The notes under the pieces: generated by a model | What the model saw: the letters and a program-made list of their open reading frames with translations, nothing else | Databases searched by the model: none | Told to the model about the DNA's origin: nothing | Translations under genes and position numbers: made by a program | Assembly: GCA_030998225.1 (NCBI GenBank) | Contig: JAPYXD010000466.1 | Coordinates: 8,039,001 to 8,103,000, forward strand | Length of the DNA stretch: 64,000 bases | Source of the DNA: Diplolepis rosae | Lineage: Eukaryota; Arthropoda; Insecta; Hymenoptera; Diplolepididae | Direction: 5' to 3' | In this document: in pieces, positions 1 to 12,352 of the stretch | How positions within the stretch are numbered: position 1 is the stretch's first letter | How the letters are laid out: every line of letters starts with the position of its first letter

Positions 1-237
1 CAATCAGATTGGCTGAAGAAGCCGTACACCGCGATTCCGACGTGGATTCAACCCTCGAGTTCATTGACGACTCAATCCCCAAGTGAACGGATATGCAAAT
101 GCTCATCCGTGAAGTCTTTCGTTGGTAGTATCGCGACCATCAGATTATCACCCGCGTACGTCATTCCTTGTTCTGGATTACAATCCACGCAGACTGAAAG
201 TACCCCTGGCTATAATCCATCCTCAAGTTCCGACTAA
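1..237 (+). CDS. 3' coding exon of an unidentified gene (partial)
   Basis: The first base starts an open frame of 78 codons ending at TAA 235-237; the true exon begins left of the window. The product is unknown. It is rich in Ser, Thr and Pro and contains IPTW near its start, a KCSSVK cluster, and near the end a STQTES motif of the kind used as a dynein light chain (LC8) anchor. Base composition is more balanced than the flanking AT-rich DNA, which supports coding. The IP-x-W and K-C spacing loosely resembles the start of the 3098-5177 gene (IPAWM, LKCPCKS), so the two could be tandem paralogues, but this is a weak by-eye match. A spurious overlapping ORF starts at 122 in another frame. Confidence 0.5.
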   Translation, partial: QSDWLKKPYTAIPTWIQPSSSLTTQSPSERICKCSSVKSFVGSIATIRLSPAYVIPCSGLQSTQTESTPGYNPSSSSD

Positions 238-503
238 CCTCAAATTTCCCGTCCTGAGATACGTCTTTTTTTGTTATTTGATCTCCTTTTCTGTTTTTAC
301 TCATATTGTACATGTTTATTTGTAAAATATATTTATTTTCCTATTAATCAGAAGTTGATATTTTTAAATGCAGACAGAAAGATCAGATTAATAAAATTTA
401 TAGTCATTACCAGTAGACCTTTGGAGTTACGAAATCATTAAACACCTTTTTTTATGAGGGACAAGCGTGACTCACCTGATTGAAAAAGGTTTTTATTAAA
501 TGA
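238..503. other. AT-rich non-coding, nothing recognised
   Basis: Presumed 3' UTR and flank of the preceding exon. I see no ORF, repeat or RNA gene. Confidence 0.4.
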
Positions 504-1175
504 CAGGGTGCACAGTCTTTCCCTTTTTTTCTGTGTTTCCCCTTTCCTTGTGACATTCCCCCTATTCTCGAAAATCTTCCCTTTTTTTCCCTTTTTTTAT
601 TAATAAATAATAAATAATAAACTCAATTTAGGTAAAACAAATAAATATATTCGTCTACGGCAAGGACCAATAAATGTTAAATGTATTTTTGCTAGATGTA
701 TAAATCAGTTTTCAAAGGATATTTCTGTTTCCCAACATTGTGGGCCAAAAAACCTTAAACGTACTTCGCTTAGATTCTCCAATACATATAACTTCCTTTA
801 AAAGTTCAAGATGTTTATATTTCTTCAAGTTGTGAACCAACAAATGCTTTTATAAATCTATATTTCACATAGATTTATAAAATTCGTAGACTGAATTGAG
901 AGAAACGTGTAGAAGTTAAATCTATTCTATGATGATTCTGTTCCTTTAGTCTACGATGTGAATAAAACAATAATTAATATGCTTTGTTTACATTTATAAA
1001 ATTGACTGAATAGAACATTATAACTATATAGAGATTAATAAAAATATAACATTTCCTTAAAAAACCTTTTTTTCTTTTTTTCTACATGTAAAAATTAATT
1101 TTTAATCTTTCCCCTTTTTCGTGAAAAATCACGCTATTTCCCCCTTTTTGAGCTCATTTGACGCTGTGCACCCTA
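504..1175. mobile_element. TIR element (hAT-like MITE?)
   Basis: Both ends carry the same short inverted terminus: CAGGGTGCACAG at 504-515 and its complement CTGTGCACCCT at 1164-1174. Inside both ends are pyrimidine-rich runs of repeated ccctttttt. There is no coding capacity. Target-site duplications are not clear, so the family is a guess from the CAGGG-type terminus. Confidence 0.5.
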
Positions 1176-3097
1176 TAATGATAAATCTTATTTTTGTGTA
1201 TATAAATTAATATAATGGTGGCCAAAATGATTAACATGCTTCAGAGCAGAGTTGTTAAATCGAAATTACAAGTCATGCTCCGAATGCTCTCGGAGTACTC
1301 TAAAATCAGCTATGTCTTCCTGAAAGAATCTCAAAACTTTTTCGTTATGAGAAAATTGCTTCAAAGTGAAAAGGAGAAAGGTATTATTTTGTGGTTAGAT
1401 TAGGTTTTACTAATGAAAGCAGAGATTTTTCGTGTCAATATTGTGTAGTACTTTTGCTCCATACATTGTAAGAAATCACAAATGCAATATGAATATTGTT
1501 GAAATTTGAAAAAGATCGAATGATTCGTCTACGTGAAGTTGAGTTCGGTACGAAGTCAGCGTAAAAGTTATGACAGCTCCCATTGTGGGATTTTCTGACA
1601 GATGCAAAGAAGTCATTGTACGGGTGAGTATTATCTAAAAGAGTTTCGTCGTAGGCAGCTGATTTGACAATAAAATCTGCTTCGTCATTACTGTGGCGAT
1701 TACATTTTCAATTCATCATTTCACCCAACTTCCACTTCACCAACGAATTCTCCCAAAACAGTGAAAAAAATTTTATATGCATAAAATTGAAAACTGTGTC
1801 CTTCATGGTGCTTCAAGATCTTGGATATTTTATTCAATTGAATGTTCCCGTTGATACATTTGTTTCTTATGAAGAGTAGAGTCAGAGTTTATAATTTGAA
1901 TTGATATTATGACCGACTACGTGAGCATCGCTCGTTGGGCTAAGTTTTGTTTCGACTTTGCAACTCTGCTAAAGGCCACAAGTAAGAAGAAGAGGAAGTG
2001 CTTCTTGTTTGCATGTTAAGTGCCCTAACTATCGTTTAGAGGTTGAGTTCTGATTCGTTATTTTTCACGAATTCTCGGGGATTTTTTGAAAAATTGGGCT
2101 AGTTAATGTTTTGAATTAGATAGTAATCATTCCCCAAAGAGTCATGCCAAACATCCCATATGGATATTGTGAAAATATTAGATGTCATGGAATTGAGATC
2201 TAGAGACATATGAAAATTGTACTGGGTTAGATGCAACCATTTAATAAAAAAAACCAAGAACTAATGAAAAAGATTCAACCATACTCATTGAGGGTTTCCT
2301 GATTAATATAAAAGTTTGCATTTATTCATATCTAATTAAATTCGATGCAGATTGTAAATAAATAAATTGTATTCATTTGAATGATTTCCAATACAAACCA
2401 GAAAATATATCATTGAAATGTTAGTCTCATTCACGCGATGATGTGGTAGAAACTGCTTCGCAACGATTCTAAATTCGAAATTCAATACTTTTCAATGAGA
2501 TATTTTTTACTGGGCGTATAAATATATGTCAGTTTTTGGAATTTAAACAAAATATACTATCAATAATAAAATGTATGCATTACTATATTATTCCTGGTCT
2601 TGCATTCAAAGTCAAAAGTAATTTTTAGTAGTACTCGCGCTAGTAGTTTCCGTAACTTCTGATGGTAAACTAAAATGTTTAAAAGTTAAAAAGGCTAAAG
2701 ATTACACGCAAAAAATATATTTGATGTTCTGTCATGTTTTATTTTAGATTAAGTTTCCAAAATTGGATTATTTAACCACGCTTGACCCTCCCTAAATGTG
2801 TTCAATTTTAGAAAGTATTAACGATAAGTATAGCACGATTTTCCTCGTGTACGAGTAAATTTTGTTACTTTTAAAATGAATTTGAATCTTTATAATTAAA
2901 TGATATTTTAGAGCTACAAGAATTCTTAATAAAAAGCCGGTTTTTGTTTACAGGTCTCTAAATTCCACGCCAGACAGTTTTAATGTAGATTTACATGAGG
3001 TAATATAAATCTGCTCACTAAATCCTGCCTTCCTCAACTTAGATATTCTCAATTCACACCGGAAGCGAATCGAACATCTCCTCGCATTCCAGCATGG
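1176..3097. other. AT-rich interval with one possible small exon
   Basis: A 62-codon plus-strand ORF (1215-1403) has plausible amino acid composition and a possible donor, but no recognisable domain. A 46-bp stretch at 2953-2998 is flanked by a good AG and GT and could be an upstream exon of the next gene. Its only open frame does not join the next ORF in phase. Nothing else was seen. Confidence 0.3.
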
Positions 3098-5177
3098 ATG
3101 ACAAATCGATTCGACAGGAGGACTCTCAAGTGCCCATGTAAAAGTACAGATTCAAGAAAATTCCAATACTTCACACATGAAAGTCAAAACGCTGTTTGTG
3201 TCTTCCGAATCCCAAAGGAAAATGAGCCGGAAATTAGTATTCAAATTATAGATATGACACCTGAAAGTGAATTCAAGAAAGAAGATCTCAAGCAAAAAGA
3301 CGTAAAAGAAAAAGAATCTATACCAAAAGAATTGAAAGACGATGAATTGATAGGAAAAGAATTGAGAGACGATGAATTAGAGAACAACGAAATGAAGAAT
3401 AGTAAAGCAAGGGAACAAAAATTGGATAAAAGCGGACAACAAAGCAAAGAATTAAGAACTCAAGAAGTAAAAGAAAAAGAAGCAAGAGTGACATTTTCAA
3501 TTGAAGAGCAGAAAAGACCATCAAACGTAATTCCTCCGCTTCTGCAAGACTCAAGCGTTCAAACGATCGAAAGCGAAAAATGCTGTGAAAGCCTTGCTGA
3601 AAAAATGTTTGAAATGCTTCAAACTCTTGAAGATCAATCCCGAATTCGTCGAGAAGTCGCTTCCGGGTCAGATTTCCCTATTTTCGAACCAGATTTTTTA
3701 ACTATGGAATCTCAAGATGTCCAAACTGATTATTTGGATCGAACATTTCCGAATTTGGAGCCAAAAGGTGTTCAGAGTAATGAAGCTTCAAGAAACCTAC
3801 CGGTTACAAATAATAGTACAGATACCGTAAATTTAGATAGGACCACTTCCGGTTATAGTTCTTCTTCACATAAAACTTGGATCTCTCCTGAGCGTCTTTT
3901 ACAGCCATTAGAAGAAGAAAGGAATTGTTTCTGTTGCGGATCAGATAGATCTTCTAAGACCGGAAAAAGTTCAAGTAGTTTTGAAAAATCTGGAAAAATG
4001 TTAAAGGAGAAGAATAATATTCAGAGAAAAAAAAAGAAAGATAATTCTCCAGATTTAAGTATTACGGGGCCCGAATTTGTACAAATGTTGTTGGAAATTG
4101 GAGAATATACTCGTAATTTGGAGAGGCAATTAGCGAAGATGAACAAGTCGATGAAAAATTGCAACAAAAGTTCAGTAACAAGACGTAGAAATGATTTGGA
4201 AGAAGAACCTAACAATTATGAGAGGAACACATTGTTTGCAAACAGAACTTCTGAGGAAGAGTTCCGAAATTTCGGCTCTAACGAACAGAAAAGGGAGACA
4301 AACACTTCAAGGGAAGGTGAGAAAATATTTTTTTTTCAAAAGATCTGTATAGTTTAATTCTATAATTGTAATATCTTTTTAAAATAAATTGCAATATAAA
4401 AATTGAAAATTGATTAATCCTATAAATTTTTCTTTAGTGTGGACTCTAAATAGCGAAAATATTCAGCCGGTGGGTAATTCTACGCCTAAGTCACCTGTGA
4501 GAAGTGAAGAACAATACTGGTTGTCACTACCTGATTACAGTGGCACAGACATTGCAGATTGGAATACACCTGAAGTTCTTCAACCGGAAGAATATGAGAT
4601 CGATGGTTTGCAAGAAAATCTCGAACGAAGTGCAAACGTGCTTTCTCGTACAGCGAAGGTTGGCTCTGAATCCTCATTTCATAATAATATCACTCCAGAA
4701 GAAGAATCCACTGCAATAATTACGCCAACTCGACCTTCAACTGCAGCTTCTTTTGATCAAAAACAATCAAAAACTCCAAGCTTTCTGGAGTCTAAGATAA
4801 GAACTCGTGGTCCTATTTCTGTTTTGAAAAATAGTTCTCTGAATGGAAGTAACAAAGCAGACTCGATTGAACTAACTGGAAATTCAATTCATACTCAGTC
4901 TTGGGATTCGAGGATGAACAATGCATCTTTAACGTCTATAAATTCTAAACAAATACCTTCCTTGTTCGATCAAGAGGGAAGTATTTCTGGTGATTCTGGG
5001 AAAAGTTTGACAGGAGGAAAAAAAGCTTCAGTTTCTTCATTTAATAGCACTAAATACATTAATCTGCCTCCATCAAAAACAATTCAGAGTAAAGAAAATG
5101 ATAATATTCGAAACAGTGAAGAAATCGATTCCTGTACGAAGGAAATATGCATACAAACTGAAAATTCAAACTTTTGA
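3098..5177 (+). CDS. Unidentified low-complexity protein, two exons
   Basis: Exons 3098-4316 and 4438-5177 join in phase 1 across a 121-bp intron (GTGAGA donor, TTTCTTTAG acceptor), giving about 652 codons. The start is the first ATG in the frame; the frame is open upstream to 2999, so a 5' exon is possible. I recognise no enzyme domain. The protein is hydrophilic, with a Lys/Glu-rich repeat-like region (residues ~60-130: KELKDDE, KELRDDE, KELRTQE), a Cys pair (CFCCG ~275), a basic run (RKKKKD) and a short probable coiled coil (LLEIGEYTRNLERQLAKM, ~330-350). SVQTIE, DVQTDY, GVQSNE and CIQTEN recur, which is typical of LC8-binding scaffold or centrosomal proteins. This suggests a scaffold role, by inference only. 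Confidence 0.7.
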
Positions 5178-6783
5178 CCGAAAAGTAGCTAATGAAAAAA
5201 GACCTTAACAATTGTCTGGAATGGTTTTTATATCAAATTTAAACTGAAAAACTTATTTTCTATCAAAAAGGAAACACAAGAGAATTTTCTTAGGACAAAA
5301 AATATTTCTGATTAAAAAACTATATTCTTAAGGAAACTGAAAATTTTAGTTTCTTCGTGAAATTATGTAAATGTAAAGTACAAAAAACTAGAAATATAAA
5401 TTTTTTTACTGTTTATCTACATGATTAAAATAGAATTATGTATATAAAAGATAATAGCGCCAAATTTTCCAGAATAATAATGCCATCTGGCTAAGGAAAA
5501 TTAAAATTAATTAAATTTTTATAAAGTGTGAAGACAATAAAAATTTAATACATATGTTTTATTTTTAAAACTAGCTTTTCTATTTTATGAAAATAATATA
5601 TATTAAGTTATGCATAAATATGTGTTATTGCAGACTGAAATGGGTATGAAATTGGCTACGAATTGCCTGTGAAAGAGAAACCATTGCTCAAGCAATTAAA
5701 GTAGGGCGAGTGTAAGCCCACTCTAAAACAGTGGTCATCAAACTACTTTATGTTCTTATTCACGAGTCCTATCTGCTTTCCTAGTGAACTTAAGCCAAGA
5801 CACCAAGGGTTCTATGTTTCCAAATAAATTCAGAATATTAAAATTAACAATTTTATTTTGCAATTTTGCTAAAATTGAACTTTTTTTCAGTTTCGAAACC
5901 AAAACTAGTCTATCTACTTCCGTTTTTTATCTTCTCCACCGTTTCCCAAATTCTGAAAAGAAAATTTGATGTATTTTGGGCACAAACATGTAGAAAACTA
6001 AAATCAATTTAAAAAACTATATTTAGCTTTATGAAACAGATTTTTTGGCTGAATCAACCCAAAATTTGGTCAACCATATAAAATAAGCAAATTCTTTGGT
6101 TAATCCAACTAAATTTTGATTGGATTGAGTAAATATTTTTCTATATGCATAAAAGTTATATCGAATAGTTAAAAATTAAACATTTCATTTATAAATTCTT
6201 TAAACAATTTTTTAACTTTTGATTTTCTAAAAATAACTTTTAAACATTCATGATTATCAGATTTAGTAAGTTAAGAATTTTTAATTTTCAAATCACTGAT
6301 TACAGAATTAAAATTTTACTTTTAAGGTAGTTGTTAGGACACAAAAACGATTCTTATCATTTGGCCAAAAAAACTACAGATGAGTAGAAAAATATCATGC
6401 GAATATTATTAAATAAATTTAAGATTATTGTTTACGATTTACAATATCATAATTGATGATAATTGCCTTTAGGAACAGAAAATGAAGTTAGAAATGGTTT
6501 ACATCATTGGAATCGCATGAGAACTACCATGAGTCTGAAAAAAGAAAACACTTTTTCAATTAGGTGATTTTATTTCAAACAATTGCCTAACTTGGTCTAT
6601 AATTTTGTTTTTAATAAGGACTAAATTTTCTCAGTCCTCATAGAAAAAGTATAGTAGTAAATAATATATTGTTTCAAATTAAGTATTACCGTCATCTAAA
6701 AACTAAAACAGTAAGGTTATCAAAATAGGATATTTACAAAAATTCCATTTTCCCGCCAAAATATATGAGATACGTCAAAAATA
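5178..6783. other. AT-rich intergenic DNA
   Basis: Possible polyadenylation signals (AATAAA, ~5536) follow the upstream gene. Positions ~5890-6000 match one arm of a dispersed inverted repeat also present at ~28.0 and ~39.8 kb (core AGTCTATCTACNTCCGT). No gene was seen. Confidence 0.45.
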
Positions 6784-6862
6784 TTAACCCTTTTAGTGCC
6801 AAGCAACAGCCATACCATCGCATATACAACGATATATCGTTGTTTGGCACTAAAAGGGTTAA
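6784..6862. mobile_element. 79-bp piggyBac-type mini-MITE
   Basis: TTAA at both ends (6784-6787, 6859-6862) encloses 15-bp inverted termini CCCTTTTAGTGCCAA and TTGGCACTAAAAGGG. TTAA target duplication plus a CCCTTT terminus is the classic piggyBac-superfamily signature. It is far too short to code. Confidence 0.75.
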
Positions 6863-7128
6863 GATATAAAATTCATTATTTCAAAAAGATCCATAAATTT
6901 CCTGGTGACCATTTTTTCATAGTACAGTCAAGTCTCGTTTATTTCAAGTATCCTGAAACGAGAGAGCTTTGTTTATTTCAAGTCGCTAGGGGTTCCCAGT
7001 CACAGGTTCCCACCACCGCCTCAGTTGCCCCCACTCTTCTCAATTCTTCCGAGCGCTCCTCAAGTTCCTTTTTTCACAGAAAAAATTGTTTAAATATATA
7101 TTGAAAATTCCATCTGGTCTTGAATGAC
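6863..7128. other. Spacer with possible pogo/Tigger-type terminus
   Basis: A TA-flanked CAGTCAAGTCTCGTTTAT sequence (~6925) resembles a pogo/Tigger terminus, and AAACGAGA follows in inverted orientation. Only one end is seen, so this may be a solo fragment. Confidence 0.3.
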
Positions 7129-7568
7129 GTTAATTCCAGGCCCTCCAAACTGCAATGTATTTCCGTGTTCCTAATGTTTCGGGAAATTTGGCTAAGAAGT
7201 ATCGGTAAACATCCGGCGATGGCACCACATCGACATCAACACAAACGAACTTCGTGTCAATTATAAGACTCATACAAACGCTAACAAACGTGTGCAAACG
7301 TGTGGGTAATTCGCAGGACGCCATGTCCATGGCAGTGAAGTTTTGTTTTAAAAATCGAAAAAAGGCACGAAAAATTATTTGGAGGAAATAGCGGAAGGTG
7401 TGAAAGAAGAATAATAAAAAGTAGGTATTTATATGTTTGTAAATATAAGTTTATATGCCGTTTTAAAAGTGAATAGTAGTGCGAGTAAATATTCATAACC
7501 TCACTTTCTGCAATATAGAATTGTAATTAATCATTTTCTAAATGTAATAAATTTAATTTTAGATAAAT

Positions 7569-8171
7569 ATGGGTAGAACCTGTATAATTATTGGCTGCCG
7601 ATCCAAAGAAGGCCCGTTTTACCATTTTCCGAATCCAGATTTGCAGAAGTACCGATTTTTAATGTGACTTTCGGCGTGCGGGAATCCTACTCTTTTCAAA
7701 ATGCCGTTGAAAAAATTGAAAAAGAAGAGTGTTTGCAAAGAACATTTTGAATTGAATTGCTTTATTGTAAAGAGATTATCTAAATCAGCTGTGCCCACAT
7801 TAAGATTGCCACGTGCGTACAATATTGAATAAAAGATTAATATTAACAAAAGGGTTACTAACCCTTCGGTAAGCTTAAACCTAGCTTTATATGCCTTTTC
7901 ATAAAAATGTAAGTAATGTTTAATATACTTCTAATGTGTAAAACATTTTATCTTTTCTACAGGTCCACTGAATGTTCCACATGAGATTTCTGTATGGGTT
8001 GAAAGTGAACGTATGGATTTAGTTGTTAAGGAAACGGAGATAGACGTGAAAGCAGTAATTCAAGAATCTGTGCTGCTCCTGTGTAAGAGCTGGAGATGTG
8101 CAAAATTTTTAAAGCCCGAGCCCGACGGGCCAAGTCGGGTGAACCTCGGGCTCGTTAAAAAAATGATTTAA
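7569..8171 (+). pseudogene. THAP-domain pseudogene at left end of the P-type element
   Basis: Exon 1 (7569-7812) encodes a THAP zinc finger: Met-Gly-Arg-Thr-Cys with a second Cys five residues on, GPFYHFP, VCKEHF, and an AVPTLRLP tail (AVPTL box). This fits the C2CH pattern of about 80 residues. It is interrupted by TGA at 7665-7667, where family members have the conserved Trp, so a single base change could explain it. Exon 2 (7963-8171, acceptor TTTTCTACAG) joins in phase 1 from a GTGCGT donor and encodes ~68 residues with no known domain. The orientation is opposite to the transposase. It may be a duplicated terminal exon or a separate accessory gene of the element. Confidence 0.65.
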
Positions 8172-8491
8172 AGTAAATATTAATTTGGATGGTTCTCTGG
8201 TAAACTTACTGCCGGCACAAATATAGGATCGAATTTTTAATAGAACTATCGGCCTAAAATTCGCATATAAATTTTTATGGAAATAAATTTCTTTTTAAAT
8301 GAACATTTTAAGGTTTTTTTTATTTCATCCTGCTAAAGTGAGACACATTTTTATTTTACCATATTAATTTTGAAATTTTAAATCGAATATGATAACTTTT
8401 GGAATGTATAACTTCTTGGGTAGTCTATAAGAATAAATGAGACACTTTACGTGGAATAAAAGGAATATACTAAAAGCAATATTTCGTTTAA
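8172..8491. other. Non-coding spacer inside the P-type element
   Basis: AT-rich, with no ORF. It lies between two convergent genes of the element and presumably holds both 3' UTRs. Confidence 0.4.
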
Positions 8492-11400
8492 TTATATATT
8501 AGGTTTTTTTTCAGGTACAAGAGCTTTCACAATGAAGCCTCCTCGTTTTAAACCATCTTGAAGCTTCGATACATCACACTTTATCACAGATTCATCTTGT
8601 GCAGTATGTACATTCAAAGAATCATTTTTTATCATTGGTTGAACTTTTATACATCTGCCGTCTGGCAGTTTTACGTAGCTTATTTTAGGTAAGTCAAGTC
8701 AGTTTTCGTCGCAGGTACCATTTTTTTACTTTCGCCAGTCGGGAGACGAACGTACTTTGTAATTGTAGATATGTTATCCGTAATTGCAGGTACAACTTGT
8801 ATTCCGTCAGCAATCGATAACTGTACTAAATTATCAGGTACTTTTTTTTGTATCACAGGATTTGGTTTGAGGCACGGTTTTTTTGCAGGTACAACCGTAT
8901 TTAAGTGAAAACCAACTCGTTTTAAACAATATTGTTCCTTCACTTCGTTAGAAATTTTAAAAGGTTCAAGCTTTTGCTCTTTACAAACTGCTGGCCTTTT
9001 ATGTATAACTGAAACGTGTTTTGTATCTAGCATAATTCCAGTTACTGCGTCTGGTTTTCTACACATACTTTGTTGCGTTACTTCTTCCTTCATTCCTTCT
9101 TGCAGTGGTTTCATTTTTGAGTACCGTGATCCCGCAGCATGAACAATGTGCATTAAATCATCTGCCTCTTCCGGAAGATCGAATCCTTTTATAATTTTAC
9201 GCAAAAAACCGAAGTAGTAATCATTCAAACTGTCCACGTAATTTTCCACTATACTTTTCCTTAATGTTTCTGAGTGATCGCATTGGTTTAATTCAAAAGG
9301 AACAGTTTTCACTGCGTAAACTTTAATTTTCTCGGAAAATTTTGATTGTTGAGAGATAAGAGGAAAATAATGCAAACATATATTTGCAATTTGCATTGCA
9401 GAACTATGAAAATTGCGTTTCTTGTGATCACAGCAATTTTTCCTTTGGCAATTTGAAGACAAATTATGCTGACACGTTGTGCAATTTACTTCTTTAAATT
9501 CTTTTCATAAAAATTCCATCAACTAAATTCGCTGCAGAGTCCGACAAACGTTTCGTAAAATTTAAGCTCTTTGGAAATGATGGCAATTCCCACTGCTTTC
9601 GTGACGATGAATCATTGGAATTCATCTGTAAAAGAGACTTTATGCCAACCAGAAAACCTGAGGATGAGTCGCCTTCGCAATTGGTTCCTTTCAAATTATT
9701 GTCAGTTATAGTATTTACTAAAATACTTTTGTAGTAATCTTTAAACGATGTTGTATTTGGTTTAACATTCCTGACTCCATGCTGGCGAATTTGTCCAAAA
9801 AGATTTTCAATGGGATCCTGGTTGAAAAGTCTCCCTCCGAAATTTTCTGTTTATTGTTGGGATTAACATGAGCTTCCGTCAAATTGAATAATTTAAAAAT
9901 ACCTTCCTCCTTATCGATTTCAAAGGCTGTGCGTAAATGTGCCTATGAAGCAATTCTTTTTGTACCCTGCCAAACAAACTAAATCTTTAGTGAGTAGGTT
10001 TTTTCGAATGCATTTTAATAAATGCGGAGGGTCGAATAGGTGTATTATTTCATGGCCATCTACTACAATTGTATTTACACATTCATCACTTTTACTGGAA
10101 GTTTCTGCTGTGCTTTCCTTAATTAATTGTTTTATGGCAGAATCATTTGTTGCCCCTTGGTCACAGACAGATGCAATGACGATAAAACCTGTTTTATGGA
10201 TTCGTCGAACTACTTCCTTGTACATATTTTTTAGGCTTTCGCTACTTGTACTGCCTTTGCAAAATGTGTACACGAGAGGCTGTGTAAAAGGCTTCGATTT
10301 GCTGTTGGGATTGACCTCTTTAAGCATCCAAACAGTCGCGTGGTCTGCTATTTGTCTCGTTCGTTTTATCCCATCGTCCACGAATCCTTCCACTTCACCT
10401 TTTTTCTCTTTAAACAATATTTGAATGTCTATCTCGACATCGTCACACATTAGCATACACAGCCGATCGCTTGGATCTTTGCGTTTCTTTGCTTCTTCTT
10501 CTAAACAGTCAAAAACAACATCGCAAAGTCCCGGCTCAAGAGGAATCTCCGACGACATTTTTCTCAAGGATTCGACTGAGGGTGAACAAAAAATTTGTGA
10601 CAAGTAGCGGTAGGAGGCAGCATTCCTTTTCAGTAGCGTTAAGCCAAATAATTTATCATCAATCGAATAATTCCTTCTGTGTTTAGAATTATTCGAATTA
10701 CGCAATTGACAACAAAGGAACTTTTTGGCTGGTTCGCTCATATTCTGAAAGGTGTCTAGGTATCCTGATTCCCAAAATCTTTCAGCTCTTTGTACACGTT
10801 CCTTCAATGACTCATTTTTCTGTCGATACCGCAGTACCTCTTTAAGCAGTATCACAATTAAGGTGTGCAAACGATGTTGCGAATTATTTAAATGACTCTT
10901 TTGGCTCACGTTGAATAAACTCAAGAGAGATCCTGCACAATGTAAGAAAAAACTGTGTAATTTTGTTACGTAATTGAGTAAGGAGCATGTCATTGAAAAA
11001 AGACTTACGTTTCTTCTTCCCTTTTCTACTTCCTGCAGACACTTACTTTCTTCTTTGAACTCAAGTTGTTTCTCCCAGGCACTTCATTTTTTGAATCTTG
11101 TTTAATAATACGTTTATCCTTTTTAATATTTTTTCGATTTACGTGTGTATTCTTAGATTTAACATCCCGTTTAGATTCCTGTGACTTATTTTTTAGTTGG
11201 ACAACGTTAAGGGCTGATTGCTCTATAAATAAAATAAAAAAATAAATTTCAAATGTATATTGCTCCGCATTTAGATACGTTTGAATTATCGTCGAAATTT
11301 ATTTTTTCTGTGTACATAAATTGTAAATCTTAAATATAAATTATTCCGCATTTAAATATAATTTATTGAAAAGAATTTGGGATTAGAATCAAACGTACAA

Positions 11401-12206
11401 TTTCAGCGTTAGGTTTGAAAAATGATGTCGCATGCGATAAATCCACTTTGTCACTAACATTGTGGTATTCGGAAATCGGGGTTTCGTTCAATAATTGACC
11501 AGAATAGTCACAATTATCATCGCATTGTGTAGAAACTGGCTTCTCGTTTAACATTTTATAGGAAACGTTTAAACTATCGTTGAGATTCGTATCTTCTGTA
11601 TATATAAATTGTGAATTTTTAATGTAAATTATTCCGTATTCAAATATAATTTATTGAAAATAATTTGAGAGTGGAATCAAACGTGCTCTCGGCAATTTCA
11701 GCGTTAGGTTTCAAAAGTGAGGTTTCGTGTGATAATTCCATTTTTTTATTAATGTTGCGGTTTTTGTCCAATAATTGACGAAAACTCTTTGCATTTTCGT
11801 CCCGGTGTACCGGAACCAGGTTTTCGTTTAGTAATTGACAGTAATAATCCTTTCCATCGTTTTTGCGAGATGTCTCTGTACAATGAAAATATAAATGTAC
11901 GATATCATCTTAAATAAAACAGAATAAATTTATATAAATTTTTAAGCTACACGAAAAACTAAACATATTTCTTTATACTCAATGTACTTGGGAAAATGAA
12001 ACATATATTTACTAACTTGCAACTTCTTTTTTGAGCCTGTTGTTTAACGAACTTTCCGTTACTTGAACCAGTGATAAGTCAAAGATTCGCCAATTTAGAT
12101 TAGTCAAGGGTTTCCGATTTGAAACAGGCACCGGTACTTCCTTCTCTTCTTTGTTTTTATTGCCAATATCAATCTTGGTATTTGTAAAACAGAAAGTTTT
12201 CTTCAC
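8492..12206 (-). pseudogene. P-element-type transposase (THAP9-like), catalytic part
   Basis: Read right to left: linker exons (12206-12012, ~11880-11690, 11554-11363) with recurring LLNE/LNNRL motifs; a catalytic exon from ~10932 (acceptor ATTGTGCAG) with YSIDDKLFGLTLLKR, the first Asp in LMCDDVEIDI, the second in VCDQGATND, then FDPPHLLKCIRKNLL. A frame change near 9940 is followed by NLTEAHVNPNN, a deletion, NQDPIENLFGQIR (~9830), and a C-terminal tail (9462-8680, then another frame to 8492). These motifs are diagnostic for P-element/THAP9 transposases, RNase H-like DDE enzymes that cut and paste DNA. At least two frameshifts, plus a deletion of the segment between NNKQK and FNQDP, make it inactive. 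The tail contains a degenerate internal duplication (VRLPTGES / VKLPDGRC). Confidence 0.85.
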
Positions 12207-12352
12207 AAGTTCAATATCTATGAAGAGAACAACAAAAAAACAGTATATTTTCTTATAATATGAACATTATATACATAGTAAAAATAATCAGTTTAAAAAA
12301 TATGAATTTTTCAAAAAACTTGAAAATGTTCATATAATTCTTTATAATAACT

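Noticed and set aside
1215..1403. 62-codon plus-strand ORF called as a gene
   Set aside because: Short, with no domain, and a possible continuation could not be traced. Kept only as a remark in the interval entry.
2953..2998. Short AG...GT exon upstream of the 3098 gene
   Set aside because: Its only open frame ends in phase 0, and joining it to an exon at 3043 leads to a stop at 3138. It could not be linked to the main frame.
9939..10607. Plus-strand ORFs opposite the P-type transposase
   Set aside because: Antisense shadows of the catalytic exon; no domain.
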